A DNA stretch of 64,000 bases, from positions 2,108,001-2,172,000 of the forward strand of contig NZ_CP118632.1 of the NCBI RefSeq assembly GCF_028993615.1. The letters run 5' to 3'. How positions within the stretch are numbered: the stretch's first letter is position 1; every line of letters starts with the position of its first letter. This document shows, one piece after another, positions 42,706-51,788 of this stretch. Source of the DNA: Herbaspirillum sp. WKF16. Lineage in GTDB: Bacteria > Pseudomonadota > Gammaproteobacteria > Burkholderiales > Burkholderiaceae_D. The position numbers and the translations under genes are program-made. The notes under the pieces were generated by a model. It was given only the letters and a program-made list of their open reading frames with translations, did not search any database and was not told the origin of the DNA.

Positions 42706-44166
42706 ATGCAATACGTCTCCACACGCGGTCATTCTGCAACTCCCTCCTTTTCCGAAATCCTGCTGGGCGGCCTGGCGCCGGACGGCGGCCTGTACCTGCC
42801 GTCGCAATACCCGCAGGTGACCGGCGCCGAGCTGGACCAATGGCGCAAGCTGTCCTACGCCGACCTGGCGTTCGAGGTGCTCAGGAAATTCGCCACCGAC
42901 ATCCCCGAGGCAGACCTGAAGGCGCTGGCGCACAAGACCTATACCGCCGACGTCTACCGCAACACCCGCGCCGGCGAGGACGCCTCGCAGATCACGCCGC
43001 TGCGCACGCTGGAAGACAAGGATGGCAAGAAGCTGGTGCTGCAGGGCTTGTCCAACGGCCCGACGCTCGCCTTCAAGGACATGGCCATGCAACTGCTGGG
43101 CAACCTGTTCGAATACGCGCTGGCCAGGAAGGGCGCCGAGCTCAACATCGTCGGCGCCACCTCGGGCGACACCGGCAGCGCCGCCGAATATGCGATGCGC
43201 GGCAAGAAGGGCATCCGCGTCTTCATGCTGTCGCCGCACAAGAAGATGAGTGCGTTCCAGACCGCGCAGATGTTCAGCCTGCAGGATCCCAATATCTTCA
43301 ACATCGCCGTCCAGGGCGTGTTCGACGATTGCCAGGACATCGTCAAGGCCATCTCCAACGACCTCGACTACAAGGCCGCCAAGAAGATCGGCACGGTCAA
43401 TTCCATCAACTGGGCGCGCGTGGTGGCGCAGGTGGTGTACTACTTCCGCGGCTACCTGGCGGCCACCAGCGCCAATGACCAGAAGGTATCGTTCACCGTC
43501 CCTTCGGGCAACTTCGGCAATATCTGCGCCGGCCACATCGCGCGCATGATGGGCCTGCCCATCGACAAGCTGGTGGTGGCCACCAACGAGAACGACGTGC
43601 TCGACGAGTTCTTCCGCACCGGCGTCTACCGCGTGCGCAAGTCGGCCGAGACGTATCACACCAGCAGTCCCAGCATGGACATCAGCAAGGCCTCCAACTT
43701 CGAGCGCTTCGTCTTCGACCTGCTGGGCCGCGACGCCGGCCGCGTCAAGGCGCTGTTCCACAAGGTCGAGACCGCCGGCGGCTTCGACCTGACCGGCAAG
43801 CCGGGCAGCGACGGCGACGAGTTCGCCAGCGTGATCAAGTACGGCTTCGCTTCCGGCCGCTCGACCCACGCCGACCGCCTGGATACCATCCGCTTCGCCG
43901 AACAGGCCTACGGCATCACCGTGGACACCCATACCGCCGACGGCATCAAGGTGGCGCGCGAGAACCTGAGCCCGGGCGTCACCATGATCGTGCTGGAAAC
44001 CGCGCTGCCGGCCAAGTTCAACGAGACCATCCGCGAAGCCCTGGGGCGCGACGCCGACCGTCCGGCCGGTTTCGAGAATATCGAGGCGCTGCCGCAGCGC
44101 TTCGAGGTGATGCAGGCCGAGGCCGCGCAGGTGAAGGCGTTCGTGGCCGAGCATACCGGCCTGTAA
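42706..44166 (+). CDS. thrC: Threonine synthase
   Basis: It converts O-phosphohomoserine to threonine with PLP. The 486-residue enzyme is the long form typical of proteobacteria: MQYVSTRGHSATPSFSEILL start, PLP lysine Lys124 in GPTLAFKDMAMQ, GATSGDTGSAAEYAM phosphate loop, and VPSGNFGNICAGHIA. It completes the pathway begun by hom upstream. Confidence 0.97.
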   Translation: MQYVSTRGHSATPSFSEILLGGLAPDGGLYLPSQYPQVTGAELDQWRKLSYADLAFEVLRKFATDIPEADLKALAHKTYTADVYRNTRAGEDASQITPLRTLEDKDGKKLVLQGLSNGPTLAFKDMAMQLLGNLFEYALARKGAELNIVGATSGDTGSAAEYAMRGKKGIRVFMLSPHKKMSAFQTAQMFSLQDPNIFNIAVQGVFDDCQDIVKAISNDLDYKAAKKIGTVNSINWARVVAQVVYYFRGYLAATSANDQKVSFTVPSGNFGNICAGHIARMMGLPIDKLVVATNENDVLDEFFRTGVYRVRKSAETYHTSSPSMDISKASNFERFVFDLLGRDAGRVKALFHKVETAGGFDLTGKPGSDGDEFASVIKYGFASGRSTHADRLDTIRFAEQAYGITVDTHTADGIKVARENLSPGVTMIVLETALPAKFNETIREALGRDADRPAGFENIEALPQRFEVMQAEAAQVKAFVAEHTGL

Positions 44167-44184
44167 GCGCGCAGGACGTACCGA

Positions 44185-44220
44185 CGCCGCTCGCGCCATG
44201 ACGGTGCGCGCGGCGTTTTT
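44185..44220 (+). terminator. Terminator after thrC
   Basis: CGCCGCTCGCGCC (44185-44197) pairs, with two mismatches, to GGTGCGCGCGGCG (44103+ shifted to 44203-44215), followed by T5. It separates thrC from the molybdenum cofactor genes. Confidence 0.7.
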
Positions 44221-44346
44221 CATGGCGCCGCAGCCTCGTCGGCGCGCGGCGGAAAGGACGGCCCGATTGCATTAGAATGTCAGGCCGCTGTATCGGCGCA
44301 ACGCCAGCGCGCCGGCAACCCATCCAGGATCCGCAACAGGCCAGAC

Positions 44347-45627
44347 ATGCAAGCCAACACCACTGCACAGAATTCTTCCGGACCAACCGCGCAGCCGGCC
44401 CGCGCGCCGCTGCAAAGCGTGGAACAGGCGCTGCGCACCTTGCTCGACGCCGCCGTTCCGGTCGAGGGCGTGGAGACCGTCCCCACGCTGGAGGCCTGCG
44501 GCCGCGTGCTGGCGGCGCCGGTGCTGGCCCACATCAACGTGCCGGGCATGAACAATTCGCAGATGGACGGCTACGCCGTGCGCGCGGCCGACTGCGCCTC
44601 GGGCCAGGCGCGCCTGCGGGTGTCGCAGCGCATTGCCGCCGGCCATGTCGGCCAGCCGCTGCAGCCCGGCACCGCCGCGCGCATCTTCACCGGCGCGATG
44701 ATGCCGGAGGGCGCCGACGCGGTGGTCATGCAAGAGTCCTGCGAGGCCGACGGCGAGCACGTGGTGGTGCGCCATGTCCCCAGGCCGGGCGAATGGGTGC
44801 GCTACATCGGCGAAGACATCCGCCAGGGCGGCGTCATCCTCGCCGCCGGCGCGCGCCTGCGTCCGCAGGAGCTGGGCCTGGCGGCATCGGTCGGGCAGGC
44901 CGATCTCCAGGTGCGCCGCCGCGCGCGCGTGGCGGTGTTCTTCACCGGCGATGAACTGGCCATGCCGGGCGAAGCGCTCAAGCCCGGCGCCATCTACAAC
45001 TCCAACCGCTTCCTTCTGCGCGGCCTGCTGCAACAGCTGGGGTGCGAGATCAGCGACTACGGCATCGTCCCCGACAACCTCGACGCGACCCGCGAGACCT
45101 TGCGCCAGGCGGCGCAGCGGCACGACCTGATCATCACCAGCGGCGGCGTCTCGGTGGGGGAGGAAGACCACGTCAAGCCGGCGGTGGAAGCGCAAGGGCG
45201 CATCAACATGTGGCAGATCGCCATGAAGCCGGGCAAGCCGCTGGCTTTCGGCGAAGTGAACCGCGCCTCGTCCCAGGATGGCCGCGCTTTCTTCATCGGC
45301 CTGCCGGGCAATCCGGTGTCGTCCTTCGTCACCTTCCTGGTGTTCGTGCGGCCCTTCCTGCTGCGCCTGCAGGGCCTGCCGCGCGAAGCCGCGCTGCCGG
45401 CGCCGGTGACCATGCGCGCCGACTTCGACTGGAAGAAGGCCGACAAGCGCCAGGAGTTCCTGCGCGTGCGCCGCAACGACCGCGGCGGGCTCGACCTCTT
45501 CCCCAGCCAAGGCTCCAACGTGCTGACCTCCACCGTGTGGGCCGATGGCCTGGTCGACAATGCGCCGGGCCGCACCATCGCCGCCGGCGACATCGTTTCC
45601 TTCATCTCTTTCCAGGATCTGCTCTGA
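44347..45627 (+). CDS. moeA: Molybdopterin molybdenumtransferase MoeA
   Basis: MoeA inserts molybdate into adenylated molybdopterin. The 426-residue protein shows the N-terminal HINVPGMNNSQMDGYAVRA motif, RIFTGAMMPEGADAVVMQE, the central MoCF domain with TSGGVSVGEEDHVKPAVE and GLPGNPVSSFVTFLVFVRP, and a C-terminal beta domain. Its TGA overlaps the moaD ATG by one base, so the two are coupled. Confidence 0.96.
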   Translation: MQANTTAQNSSGPTAQPARAPLQSVEQALRTLLDAAVPVEGVETVPTLEACGRVLAAPVLAHINVPGMNNSQMDGYAVRAADCASGQARLRVSQRIAAGHVGQPLQPGTAARIFTGAMMPEGADAVVMQESCEADGEHVVVRHVPRPGEWVRYIGEDIRQGGVILAAGARLRPQELGLAASVGQADLQVRRRARVAVFFTGDELAMPGEALKPGAIYNSNRFLLRGLLQQLGCEISDYGIVPDNLDATRETLRQAAQRHDLIITSGGVSVGEEDHVKPAVEAQGRINMWQIAMKPGKPLAFGEVNRASSQDGRAFFIGLPGNPVSSFVTFLVFVRPFLLRLQGLPREAALPAPVTMRADFDWKKADKRQEFLRVRRNDRGGLDLFPSQGSNVLTSTVWADGLVDNAPGRTIAAGDIVSFISFQDLL

Positions 45628-45884
45628 TGAAAATCGAACTCCGCTTCTTCGCCAGCGTGCGCGAAGCGCTCCAGACATCGCAGGAAGTGATCACGCTGCC
45701 CGACAGCGTCAAGACCGTGGGCGACGTGCGCGCTTTCCTGATCGGCCGCGGCGGCGCCTGGACCGAGGTGCTCGGTCCCGAGAAGAACCTGCGCATGGCC
45801 TACGACCATGTGATGACCGAGGCCGACACCGAGATCGCCGACGGCGGCGAGGTTGCGTTCTTCCCGCCGGTGACCGGTGGCTGA
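45627..45884 (+). CDS. moaD: Molybdopterin synthase sulfur carrier subunit MoaD
   Basis: The 85-residue ubiquitin-fold protein ends in the essential Gly-Gly (FFPPVTGG), which carries the thiocarboxylate used to make molybdopterin dithiolene. The start MKIELRFFASVREALQTSQE is typical. ATG 45627 shares its A with the moeA stop codon. MoaE, its partner, is encoded 2.3 kb downstream, after a methyltransferase and a permease gene. Confidence 0.96.
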   Translation: MKIELRFFASVREALQTSQEVITLPDSVKTVGDVRAFLIGRGGAWTEVLGPEKNLRMAYDHVMTEADTEIADGGEVAFFPPVTGG

Positions 45885-46518
45885 GATGGCCGCCAAGGAC
45901 GACGCGTCGGCCGGCACGCTGGGCCACTACAGCCGTAACGCCGACGACTTCCGCGCCGGCACCTGGGGCCATGACGTCAGCCAGAACATCGGGGCCTTGC
46001 TGGATGCCTTGTCGATGCGCCCGGGCGCTGCCGGCGCCGGTCCGTTCTCGATCCTCGATTTCGGCTGCGGCCCGGGGCGCGACCTGCTTGCCTGGTCCCG
46101 GCTGGGCCATGAGGCAGTCGGCCTGGACGGCGCCGGCGAGTTCGTGCGCATGGCGCGCGAGGCTTCCGGTTGCGAAGTGCTGCACCAGGATTTCCTCGCG
46201 CTGGATCTGCCGCCGCAGCGCTTCGACGGCATCTTCGCCAACGCCTCGCTGTTCCACGTGCCCTCGGCCGAACTGCCGCGCGTGCTGGCGCAGCTGCGCG
46301 CGGCGCTGAAGGAAGGCGGCATCCTGTTCAGCTCCAACCCGCGCGGCGAGGATGTCGAAGGCTGGAGCGGCGAACGCTATGGCGTGTGGCACAGCCTGGC
46401 GGGCTGGCGCAGCTACCTGGTCGCTGCAGGATTCATGGAATTGCGGCATTATTACCGCCCCGACGGACTGCCGCGCGAGCAGCAGCCGTGGCTGGCCAGC
46501 GTCTGGCGCAAGATCTGA
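45877..46518 (+). CDS. Class I SAM-dependent methyltransferase
   Basis: This 213-residue Rossmann-fold methyltransferase has SAM motif I ILDFGCGPGRDLLAW (59-73), acidic motif II GLDGA, the FDGIFANASLFHVP strand, and LKEGGILFSSNPRG. The substrate is unknown. The GTG at 45877 overlaps the end of moaD by 8 bp; ATG 45886 (MAAKDD) is the alternative. Its tight coupling to moaD puts it in the cofactor operon, but a role there is not shown. Confidence 0.85.
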   Translation: MAEMAAKDDASAGTLGHYSRNADDFRAGTWGHDVSQNIGALLDALSMRPGAAGAGPFSILDFGCGPGRDLLAWSRLGHEAVGLDGAGEFVRMAREASGCEVLHQDFLALDLPPQRFDGIFANASLFHVPSAELPRVLAQLRAALKEGGILFSSNPRGEDVEGWSGERYGVWHSLAGWRSYLVAAGFMELRHYYRPDGLPREQQPWLASVWRKI

Positions 46519-46574
46519 CGCGGCGGCAGGCGGCGCCCGATGGCGCTGCGATCCGTTTTCTTTGGGAGGAGACA

Positions 46575-46595
46575 GGGCATGCGCCAAACATGCCC
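46575..46595. repeat. 7-bp inverted repeat upstream of the GntP permease gene
   Basis: GGGCATG (46575-46581) and CATGCCC (46589-46595) are spaced by 7 bases in the 154-bp gap before gntP. It could be an operator for a regulator of the permease. No -35/-10 pair is obvious. Confidence 0.3.
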
Positions 46596-46672
46596 GACCA
46601 AAGGGGAGATGCAACAGACGCCATGAACAATGAATGGCGCGCATTCATCCACACCTGAAGAAGGAACACATC

Positions 46673-48043
46673 GTGATATCCACCCAACTGGCCGCCTGGG
46701 CGGCCCAGGACACCCAGCTGCTGCTGGTGACGCTGGCCGCGCTGGTCGCCATCGTCGTCCTGATCAGCTTCCTCTCCATCGCTCCCTTCCTCGCCATCCT
46801 GATCGGCACCTTCGTGGCCGGCATCGGCGCCGGCCTGCCGCTGGAAGACATCGCCAAGGCGTTCAGCAAGGGCGCCGGCAGCATCCTCGGCGAGGCCGGC
46901 ATCATCATCGCCCTGGGCGCCATGCTGGGGGCCCTGATGGCCGACTCCGGCGCGGCCGACCGGATCGTCACCACCTTGCTGCGCTACGCGCGCGGCCGCG
47001 CCATCCCGTGGATGATGGCGGTGGTGGCGCTGGTGATCGGCCTGCCGCTGTTCTTCGAGGTCGGCCTGGTGATGATGGCGCCGATCATCTTCGTCATGGC
47101 GCGCCGCGCCGAGCTGCCCATCATGCGCGTGGCCATTCCCGCGCTGGCCGGCATGACCACGCTGCACGCGCTGCTGCCGCCGCACCCGGGCCCGCTGATC
47201 GCCGTCGGCGCGCTGCATGCGGACCTCGGCACCACCATGCTGCTGGGCTTCCTGGTGGCGATCCCGGCGGTCGTCATCGCCGGCCCGCTGTACGGCAATT
47301 TCCTGGCGCCGCGGCTGAACGTGAGCGAGCCTGACCAGATCGGCAAGCTGTTCACCGCCCGCGAGCAGCAGACCCAGCCGGGCTTCTTCCCGGCGCTGGT
47401 CACCATCCTGCTGCCGGTTGTGCTGATGCTGGGCCGCACCGTGGCGCGCATCTGGGTCGCGCCCAAGACGGAGCTGTATGAAATGCTCAACTTCTTCGGC
47501 GAACCCATCATCGCGCTCACCGTCACCGTGCTGTTCGCCGTGGTGGTGCTGGGCTGGGGGCAGGGCACCAGCCGCTTCGACGTCGGCGCCACGCTGCGTA
47601 AGGCGCTGCCGCCGATCGCCGGCCTGCTGCTGACCATCGGCGCCGGCGGCGGCCTGAAGCAGGCGCTGCTGACCGCGGGCATCAGCGACACCATCACCAA
47701 GGTCGCGGCCGGCACCCACATGCCGCTGATCTTGCTGGCATGGATCATCGCCGTGGCGCTGCGCCAGGCCACCGGCTCGGCCACCGTGGCCACCACCGCC
47801 ACGGCCGGCATCGTCGCGCCGCTGGTGGCGGGCCTGTCGGCCACCCACAACTCGCTGATGGCGCTGGCCATCGGCGCCGGCTCGGTGTTCTTCTGCCACG
47901 TCAACGACGCAGGCTTCTGGATGGTGAAGGAATACTTCGGCCTGAACCTGAAGCAGACGCTGGCGACCTGGTCGGTAATCCAGACGCTGGTGTCGGTCAT
48001 CGGCCTGGGCATGACGCTGGTGCTGTGGGGGCTGCTTGTCTAA
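46673..48043 (+). CDS. GntP-family permease (gluconate-type)
   Basis: The protein of about 456 residues has roughly twelve membrane helices and GntP family landmarks: GAGSILGEAGIIIALGAMLG, the LPPHPGPLIAVGAL loop, RQATGSATVATTATAGIVAP and FCHVNDAGFWMVKEYFGL. The family imports gluconate or related sugar acids with protons; the exact substrate cannot be read here and no gluconate kinase gene is adjacent. I chose GTG 46673 with AAGGA 7 bases upstream. The ATG at 46634 lacks a ribosome binding site. It is inserted between moaD and moaE. Confidence 0.88.
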   Translation: MISTQLAAWAAQDTQLLLVTLAALVAIVVLISFLSIAPFLAILIGTFVAGIGAGLPLEDIAKAFSKGAGSILGEAGIIIALGAMLGALMADSGAADRIVTTLLRYARGRAIPWMMAVVALVIGLPLFFEVGLVMMAPIIFVMARRAELPIMRVAIPALAGMTTLHALLPPHPGPLIAVGALHADLGTTMLLGFLVAIPAVVIAGPLYGNFLAPRLNVSEPDQIGKLFTAREQQTQPGFFPALVTILLPVVLMLGRTVARIWVAPKTELYEMLNFFGEPIIALTVTVLFAVVVLGWGQGTSRFDVGATLRKALPPIAGLLLTIGAGGGLKQALLTAGISDTITKVAAGTHMPLILLAWIIAVALRQATGSATVATTATAGIVAPLVAGLSATHNSLMALAIGAGSVFFCHVNDAGFWMVKEYFGLNLKQTLATWSVIQTLVSVIGLGMTLVLWGLLV

Positions 48044-48229
48044 GCCGGATTTCATGCTGCTGGCGGTGTTCTGTTCGTTCGTCCTCGCCTTGTGGCGGGG
48101 GCGTTAGCTGCATACGCCGTCGACGCCGCTGGATCGCGGCCTGCGCGGGGCCCGGCGGCGTTTGCAGCCAGCCCTGCGCTGGTAGAATCTGTTGCTGCAC
48201 TTTCTCCATCGCCCATTACCGATTGCGCC

Positions 48230-48682
48230 ATGCCCATACGCGTCCAGACCGCCGATTTCGATCTCTCCGCCGAGGTGGCGCAACTGCGCCTGTCCAATCC
48301 CAAGGTCGGCGCGGTGGTGAGCTTCGTCGGCACGGTGCGCGACCTCAATGACGGCGCCGCGGTTTCCGAAATGGAGCTGGAGCACTATCCCGAGATGACC
48401 GAGCGCGCGCTGGAGCAGATCGTGGCACAGGCCAAGTCGCGCTGGCCGATCTTCGACGCGCTGGTGATCCACCGCGTCGGCCCAATGCGGCCGCAGGAGC
48501 AGATCGTGCTGGTGGCGGTGACCTCGCCGCACCGGGGCGAAGCCTTCGCCGCCTGCGAATTCATCATGGACTACCTCAAGACCCAGGCGCCGTTCTGGAA
48601 GAAGGAACAGACGCGCGCCGGCGCCCGCTGGGTCGACGCCCGCGAGAGCGACGACGCCGCGCTCGGCAAGTGGAAACAATAA
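48230..48682 (+). CDS. moaE: Molybdopterin synthase catalytic subunit MoaE
   Basis: MoaE uses sulfur from MoaD to convert cyclic pyranopterin monophosphate to molybdopterin. The 150-residue protein has GAVVSFVGTVRDLNDG, MELEHYPEMTERALE, HRVGPMRPQEQIVLVAV and the catalytic lysine region FWKKEQT. The start at ATG 48230 matches the family; the upstream open frame is not conserved. TAGAAT at 48183-48188 may be part of a promoter, since it is cut off from moeA-moaD by gntP. Confidence 0.95.
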   Translation: MPIRVQTADFDLSAEVAQLRLSNPKVGAVVSFVGTVRDLNDGAAVSEMELEHYPEMTERALEQIVAQAKSRWPIFDALVIHRVGPMRPQEQIVLVAVTSPHRGEAFAACEFIMDYLKTQAPFWKKEQTRAGARWVDARESDDAALGKWKQ

Positions 48683-48727
48683 GGCCGCAGCGACGGCCGC
48701 GCATCGCACCAACAGGGGAAACCGCTC

Positions 48728-50074
48728 TTGCCATTCACGTTCAAACTGCCGCGCATCCCTGGCCTGCCCAGCACTGCGACGGCGCCGTTCTGTCCCTCCG
48801 AGGTCGCCGGCTCGGTCGACGTTCCTCTCACCGCCTCGGTCTGGCAAAAACTCAAGATCTACGTCGGGCCGGGCCTGCTGGTGTCGATCGGCTACATGGA
48901 TCCGGGCAACTGGGCGACGTCGATCGGGGCCGGCTCGCAGTTCGGTTACCAGCTGCTGTTCGTGGTGATGCTCTCCAGCCTCGCCGCCATCGTGCTGCAA
49001 TGCCTGTGCGCGCGGCTGGGCATCGCCACCGGGCGCGACCTCGCCGTGCACTCGCGCGAGCATTACCCGCCGGCGGTGGCGCGCGGCATGTGGCTCCTGG
49101 CCGAACTCTCCATCATCGCGTGCGACCTGGCCGAGGTGCTGGGCTGCGCGCTGGCGTTCAACCTGCTGTTGGGGGTGTCGCTGCCGGTGGGCGTGATGCT
49201 GACCGCGCTCGACACGCTGATCGTGCTGGGCCTGAAGGGGCGGGGCTTCCGCCAGGTGGAGGCGATCATCCTGGGATTGGTGATCACCATCGCCGTCTGC
49301 CTGCTGGCCCAGCTGGCCTTCGTCAAGGCCGACTGGCACGCCGTGGCGCTGGGCTTCGTGCCGTCGCTGCAGGCCATCTCCAGCCGTGAACCGCTGTACC
49401 TCGCCATCGGCATCGTCGGCGCCACCGTGATGCCGCACAACCTCTATCTGCATTCCTCCATCGTGCAGACGCGCAGCGTGCGGCGCGACCCGGCGTCGCT
49501 GGCCGACGCGGTGCGCTACACCCGCATCGACACCATCGTCTCGCTGATGATCGCCATGGTCATCAACGCCGCCATCCTGATCCTGGCGGCCTCGGCCTTC
49601 CATCGCAGCGGCAATACGCAGGTGACCGAACTGGACCAGGCCTACCACCTGCTGGACCCGATCACCGGCTCGGCCGCCGCCGCCATCCTGTTCGGCGTCG
49701 GCCTGTTCGCCGCCGGGCAAAGCTCTACCTTCACCGGCACCATCGCCGGCCAGGTGATCATGGAAGGTTTCCTGAAGCTGAAGATCCCGTGCTGGCAGCG
49801 CCGCGTCATCACGCGTGCGCTGGCGCTGGTGCCGGCCCTGGTCGGCGTGCTCACGCTGGGGCCGCACTCGGTGGGCAAGCTGCTGGTGGCCAGCCAAGTG
49901 GTGCTGTCGCTGCAACTGCCGTTCGCGATGTATCCGTTGATTCGCCTGACCGGCCGGCGCGACCTGATGGGCGCGCTGGTCAACCCGTGGTGGGTGGCGG
50001 GCGTGGCCTGGATCTTGTTCGCCGCCATTTCGGCGGCCAATGTGTGGCTGGTGATCCAGGTGTTTGCAGTCTGA
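48728..50074 (+). CDS. mntH: NRAMP-family Mn(2+)/H(+) transporter MntH
   Basis: This is a 448-residue, eleven-helix transporter of divalent metals. The two metal-binding helices are present: DPGNW (58-62) in helix 1 and MPHNLYLHSS around residue 237 in helix 6 (Met and Asp/Asn ligands). The start is TTG at 48728 with AGGGGAAA upstream. It follows moaE by 45 bp, leaving no room for a manganese riboswitch, and no MntR or Fur box was recognised. Confidence 0.92.
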   Translation: MPFTFKLPRIPGLPSTATAPFCPSEVAGSVDVPLTASVWQKLKIYVGPGLLVSIGYMDPGNWATSIGAGSQFGYQLLFVVMLSSLAAIVLQCLCARLGIATGRDLAVHSREHYPPAVARGMWLLAELSIIACDLAEVLGCALAFNLLLGVSLPVGVMLTALDTLIVLGLKGRGFRQVEAIILGLVITIAVCLLAQLAFVKADWHAVALGFVPSLQAISSREPLYLAIGIVGATVMPHNLYLHSSIVQTRSVRRDPASLADAVRYTRIDTIVSLMIAMVINAAILILAASAFHRSGNTQVTELDQAYHLLDPITGSAAAAILFGVGLFAAGQSSTFTGTIAGQVIMEGFLKLKIPCWQRRVITRALALVPALVGVLTLGPHSVGKLLVASQVVLSLQLPFAMYPLIRLTGRRDLMGALVNPWWVAGVAWILFAAISAANVWLVIQVFAV

Positions 50075-50093
50075 TCGCTACATTGGAATCCAT

Positions 50094-50161
50094 TATATAC
50101 ACATTAAAGTATCATTTTTGATGTAGAAATTTCTATCAATAATGATAGTATGGTGTATATA
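50094..50161 (+). promoter_or_regulatory. Nested inverted repeats, probable promoter/operator of hipA-hipB
   Basis: Within an AT-rich island three arm pairs lie inside one another: TATATACAC / GTGTATATA (50094-50102, 50153-50161), TATCATT / AATGATA (50110-50116, 50141-50147) and TTGAT / ATCAA (50118-50122, 50135-50139). At the centre is the perfect palindrome TAGAAATTTCTA (50124-50135). All share almost the same axis (about 50128-50129). The right outer arm ends on the first base of the hipA ATG. This suits binding of multimers of the HTH antitoxin. Confidence 0.78.
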
Positions 50162-51450
50162 TGAATCAATCTTGCACTCTTCAGGTCTTCATTGACGGCG
50201 CCTGGCGCGACGCTGGCGCCTTGTCGCTCACCGGTGATGCCGCCCGGGGCATGGCTTGTTCCAGCTACCTGGCCTATGCCGCCGGGCATGTCATCGCGTA
50301 TCAGGGGCGCAGGGATGCGGCAGCTTTCTCGGCCAACGTGCCAGTGGACTTCATGGATCGCCAGGAGCCGGCGTGGCCGCCGTTCCTGATCGACCTGCTC
50401 CCGCAGGGCCATGGCCGCGGCGAGCTGTTGCGGCAACTCGGACTGGATGAGCGGGCCGAAGCCTCGGCTGACTGGCAACTCCTGAGCGCGGGCGGCGGCA
50501 ATCCCATCGGCAACCTGCGCGTGCGCGAGGCGCATGAGTGGGTGAGCGAGCGCAGCGGCGGCAAGCTGCGCGGCTTCAGCATCGACGAGATCGCAGCCCG
50601 TTCGGAAGACTTCAATGAGTACCTTGCCCAGGATGGACTGTTTCTGGCCGGCTCGTCAGGCGTGCAGGGCGAATGGCCCAAGATCCTCCTGACCCGCGGG
50701 CGGGACGGGCTGTTTTACCTCGACCATGCGCTTGCCGACGAACTGGCCGAGGCGCATTTCATCGTCAAGTTCAGCCGCGGCAGCGATGCGTCGCTGGCCG
50801 ACATCCTGCGACTGGAAGCGCCCTACATGCGGCTGGCCGGCTACCTAGGGCTGGACGTCCACGGCGAACTCGAGTTGCACGGGGGAGCCTTGTTCATCCC
50901 GCGCTTCGACCGCGAGGTGCGCGAGGGCGCCGTGCTGCGCCATGCGCAAGAGAGCATCGCCTCGCTGTGCGGCGTCAGCGGTTTCGGCGCGGCGCCGTCG
51001 CACAATGCCGCCTGCGCCCGCCTGGGGCAGGTGACAAGCGATCCGGCGCGCGAGGTGACTGAATATCTCAGGCGCGATATCGCCAACATCGTCTTGCGCA
51101 ACAAGGACAACCACGCGCGCAATACCGCTATCAGACGCGATGCGAATGGAGATATCGGGCTCACGCCGCTGTTCGACTTCGCTCCCATGTGGCTGCATCC
51201 GGACGGTATCGCGCGCCGCATGCGCTGGGAGCGCGACGATGCCGGCTCGCCGCAATGGGCCAGCGCGATTGCGCAGGCTTGCGCGGCGGCAGGCGTCGAT
51301 CCCGAGCCGGTGTGCCGCGGAGTGCAACAAATGGCTGCGCCGCTGGCAGGCTTGCCGGCGTTGATGCGGGAGTTGCAGATCGAAGACAGGTTCGTGGCGC
51401 CGCTGGCGGCCACGGTGGCGCAGGTGCGCGCCCAGCTGGAGGATCTTTGA
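50161..51450 (+). CDS. hipA: HipA-family serine/threonine kinase toxin
   Basis: HipA toxins phosphorylate cellular targets (GltX in E. coli) and cause growth arrest. The 429-residue protein has the Ser-containing Gly-rich loop GSSGVQGEWPK (164-174) and the ATP-binding lysine Lys203 (FIVKF). It also has RFDR (248-251), the catalytic Asp316 in NKDNHARN, and metal-binding Asp339 (LFDFAPM). All key kinase positions are kept. The segment PPFLIDLLPQGHGRG near 75 recalls the YjjJ branch of HipA proteins. It precedes hipB, the reverse of the E. coli order. Confidence 0.9.
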   Translation: MNQSCTLQVFIDGAWRDAGALSLTGDAARGMACSSYLAYAAGHVIAYQGRRDAAAFSANVPVDFMDRQEPAWPPFLIDLLPQGHGRGELLRQLGLDERAEASADWQLLSAGGGNPIGNLRVREAHEWVSERSGGKLRGFSIDEIAARSEDFNEYLAQDGLFLAGSSGVQGEWPKILLTRGRDGLFYLDHALADELAEAHFIVKFSRGSDASLADILRLEAPYMRLAGYLGLDVHGELELHGGALFIPRFDREVREGAVLRHAQESIASLCGVSGFGAAPSHNAACARLGQVTSDPAREVTEYLRRDIANIVLRNKDNHARNTAIRRDANGDIGLTPLFDFAPMWLHPDGIARRMRWERDDAGSPQWASAIAQACAAAGVDPEPVCRGVQQMAAPLAGLPALMRELQIEDRFVAPLAATVAQVRAQLEDL

Positions 51451-51744
51451 ATGGACAAGCGCTTCAAGCCCATGACGCCTATCGAGCAGCTGGAAGAGCG
51501 GCGCGCCTTGTCGGAGGAACTGGCGGCCGATCCGGCCATGCCGGTGGCGGCCGTGATCCGGAAGATCCGCAGTGCGCTGCGGCTGACGATCGCCGAATAC
51601 GCCAGGCTGTGCGGCGTCTCCGCGCGCACGCTGCAAGACATCGAGCGGGGCGAATCCAGCCCTACGCTGGCGACCGCCGACAAGCTGCTCAAGCCCATGG
51701 GCATGACGGTCGGCGCGGTCGGGCTCAAACGTCCTCCAACATGA
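51451..51744 (+). CDS. hipB: HipB-like Xre-type antitoxin
   Basis: The 97-residue protein has an Xre helix-turn-helix (about 38-92; RLTIAEYARLCGVSARTLQD, then PTLATADKLLKPMGM). An N-terminal helix of about 35 residues may contact the toxin. Its ATG follows the hipA stop without a gap, so the two are translated together. It probably binds the nested palindromes before hipA and neutralises the kinase. A strong terminator follows. Confidence 0.88.
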   Translation: MDKRFKPMTPIEQLEERRALSEELAADPAMPVAAVIRKIRSALRLTIAEYARLCGVSARTLQDIERGESSPTLATADKLLKPMGMTVGAVGLKRPPT

Positions 51745-51775
51745 AAAAAGCGACCCTTGAGGTCGCTTTTTTTTT
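51744..51775. terminator. Bidirectional terminator between hipB and the efflux operon
   Basis: GCGACC (51750-51755) and GGTCGC (51761-51766) with a 5-nt loop are flanked by A6 and T9. It ends hipB, whose stop codon overlaps its left edge, and the converging aaeA-like transcript. Confidence 0.9.
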
Positions 51776-51788
51776 GGCGGAAGGGGGC

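Noticed and set aside
48683..48727. A manganese riboswitch before mntH
   Set aside because: Only 45 bp separate moaE and mntH, too short for a yybP-ykoY aptamer and expression platform.
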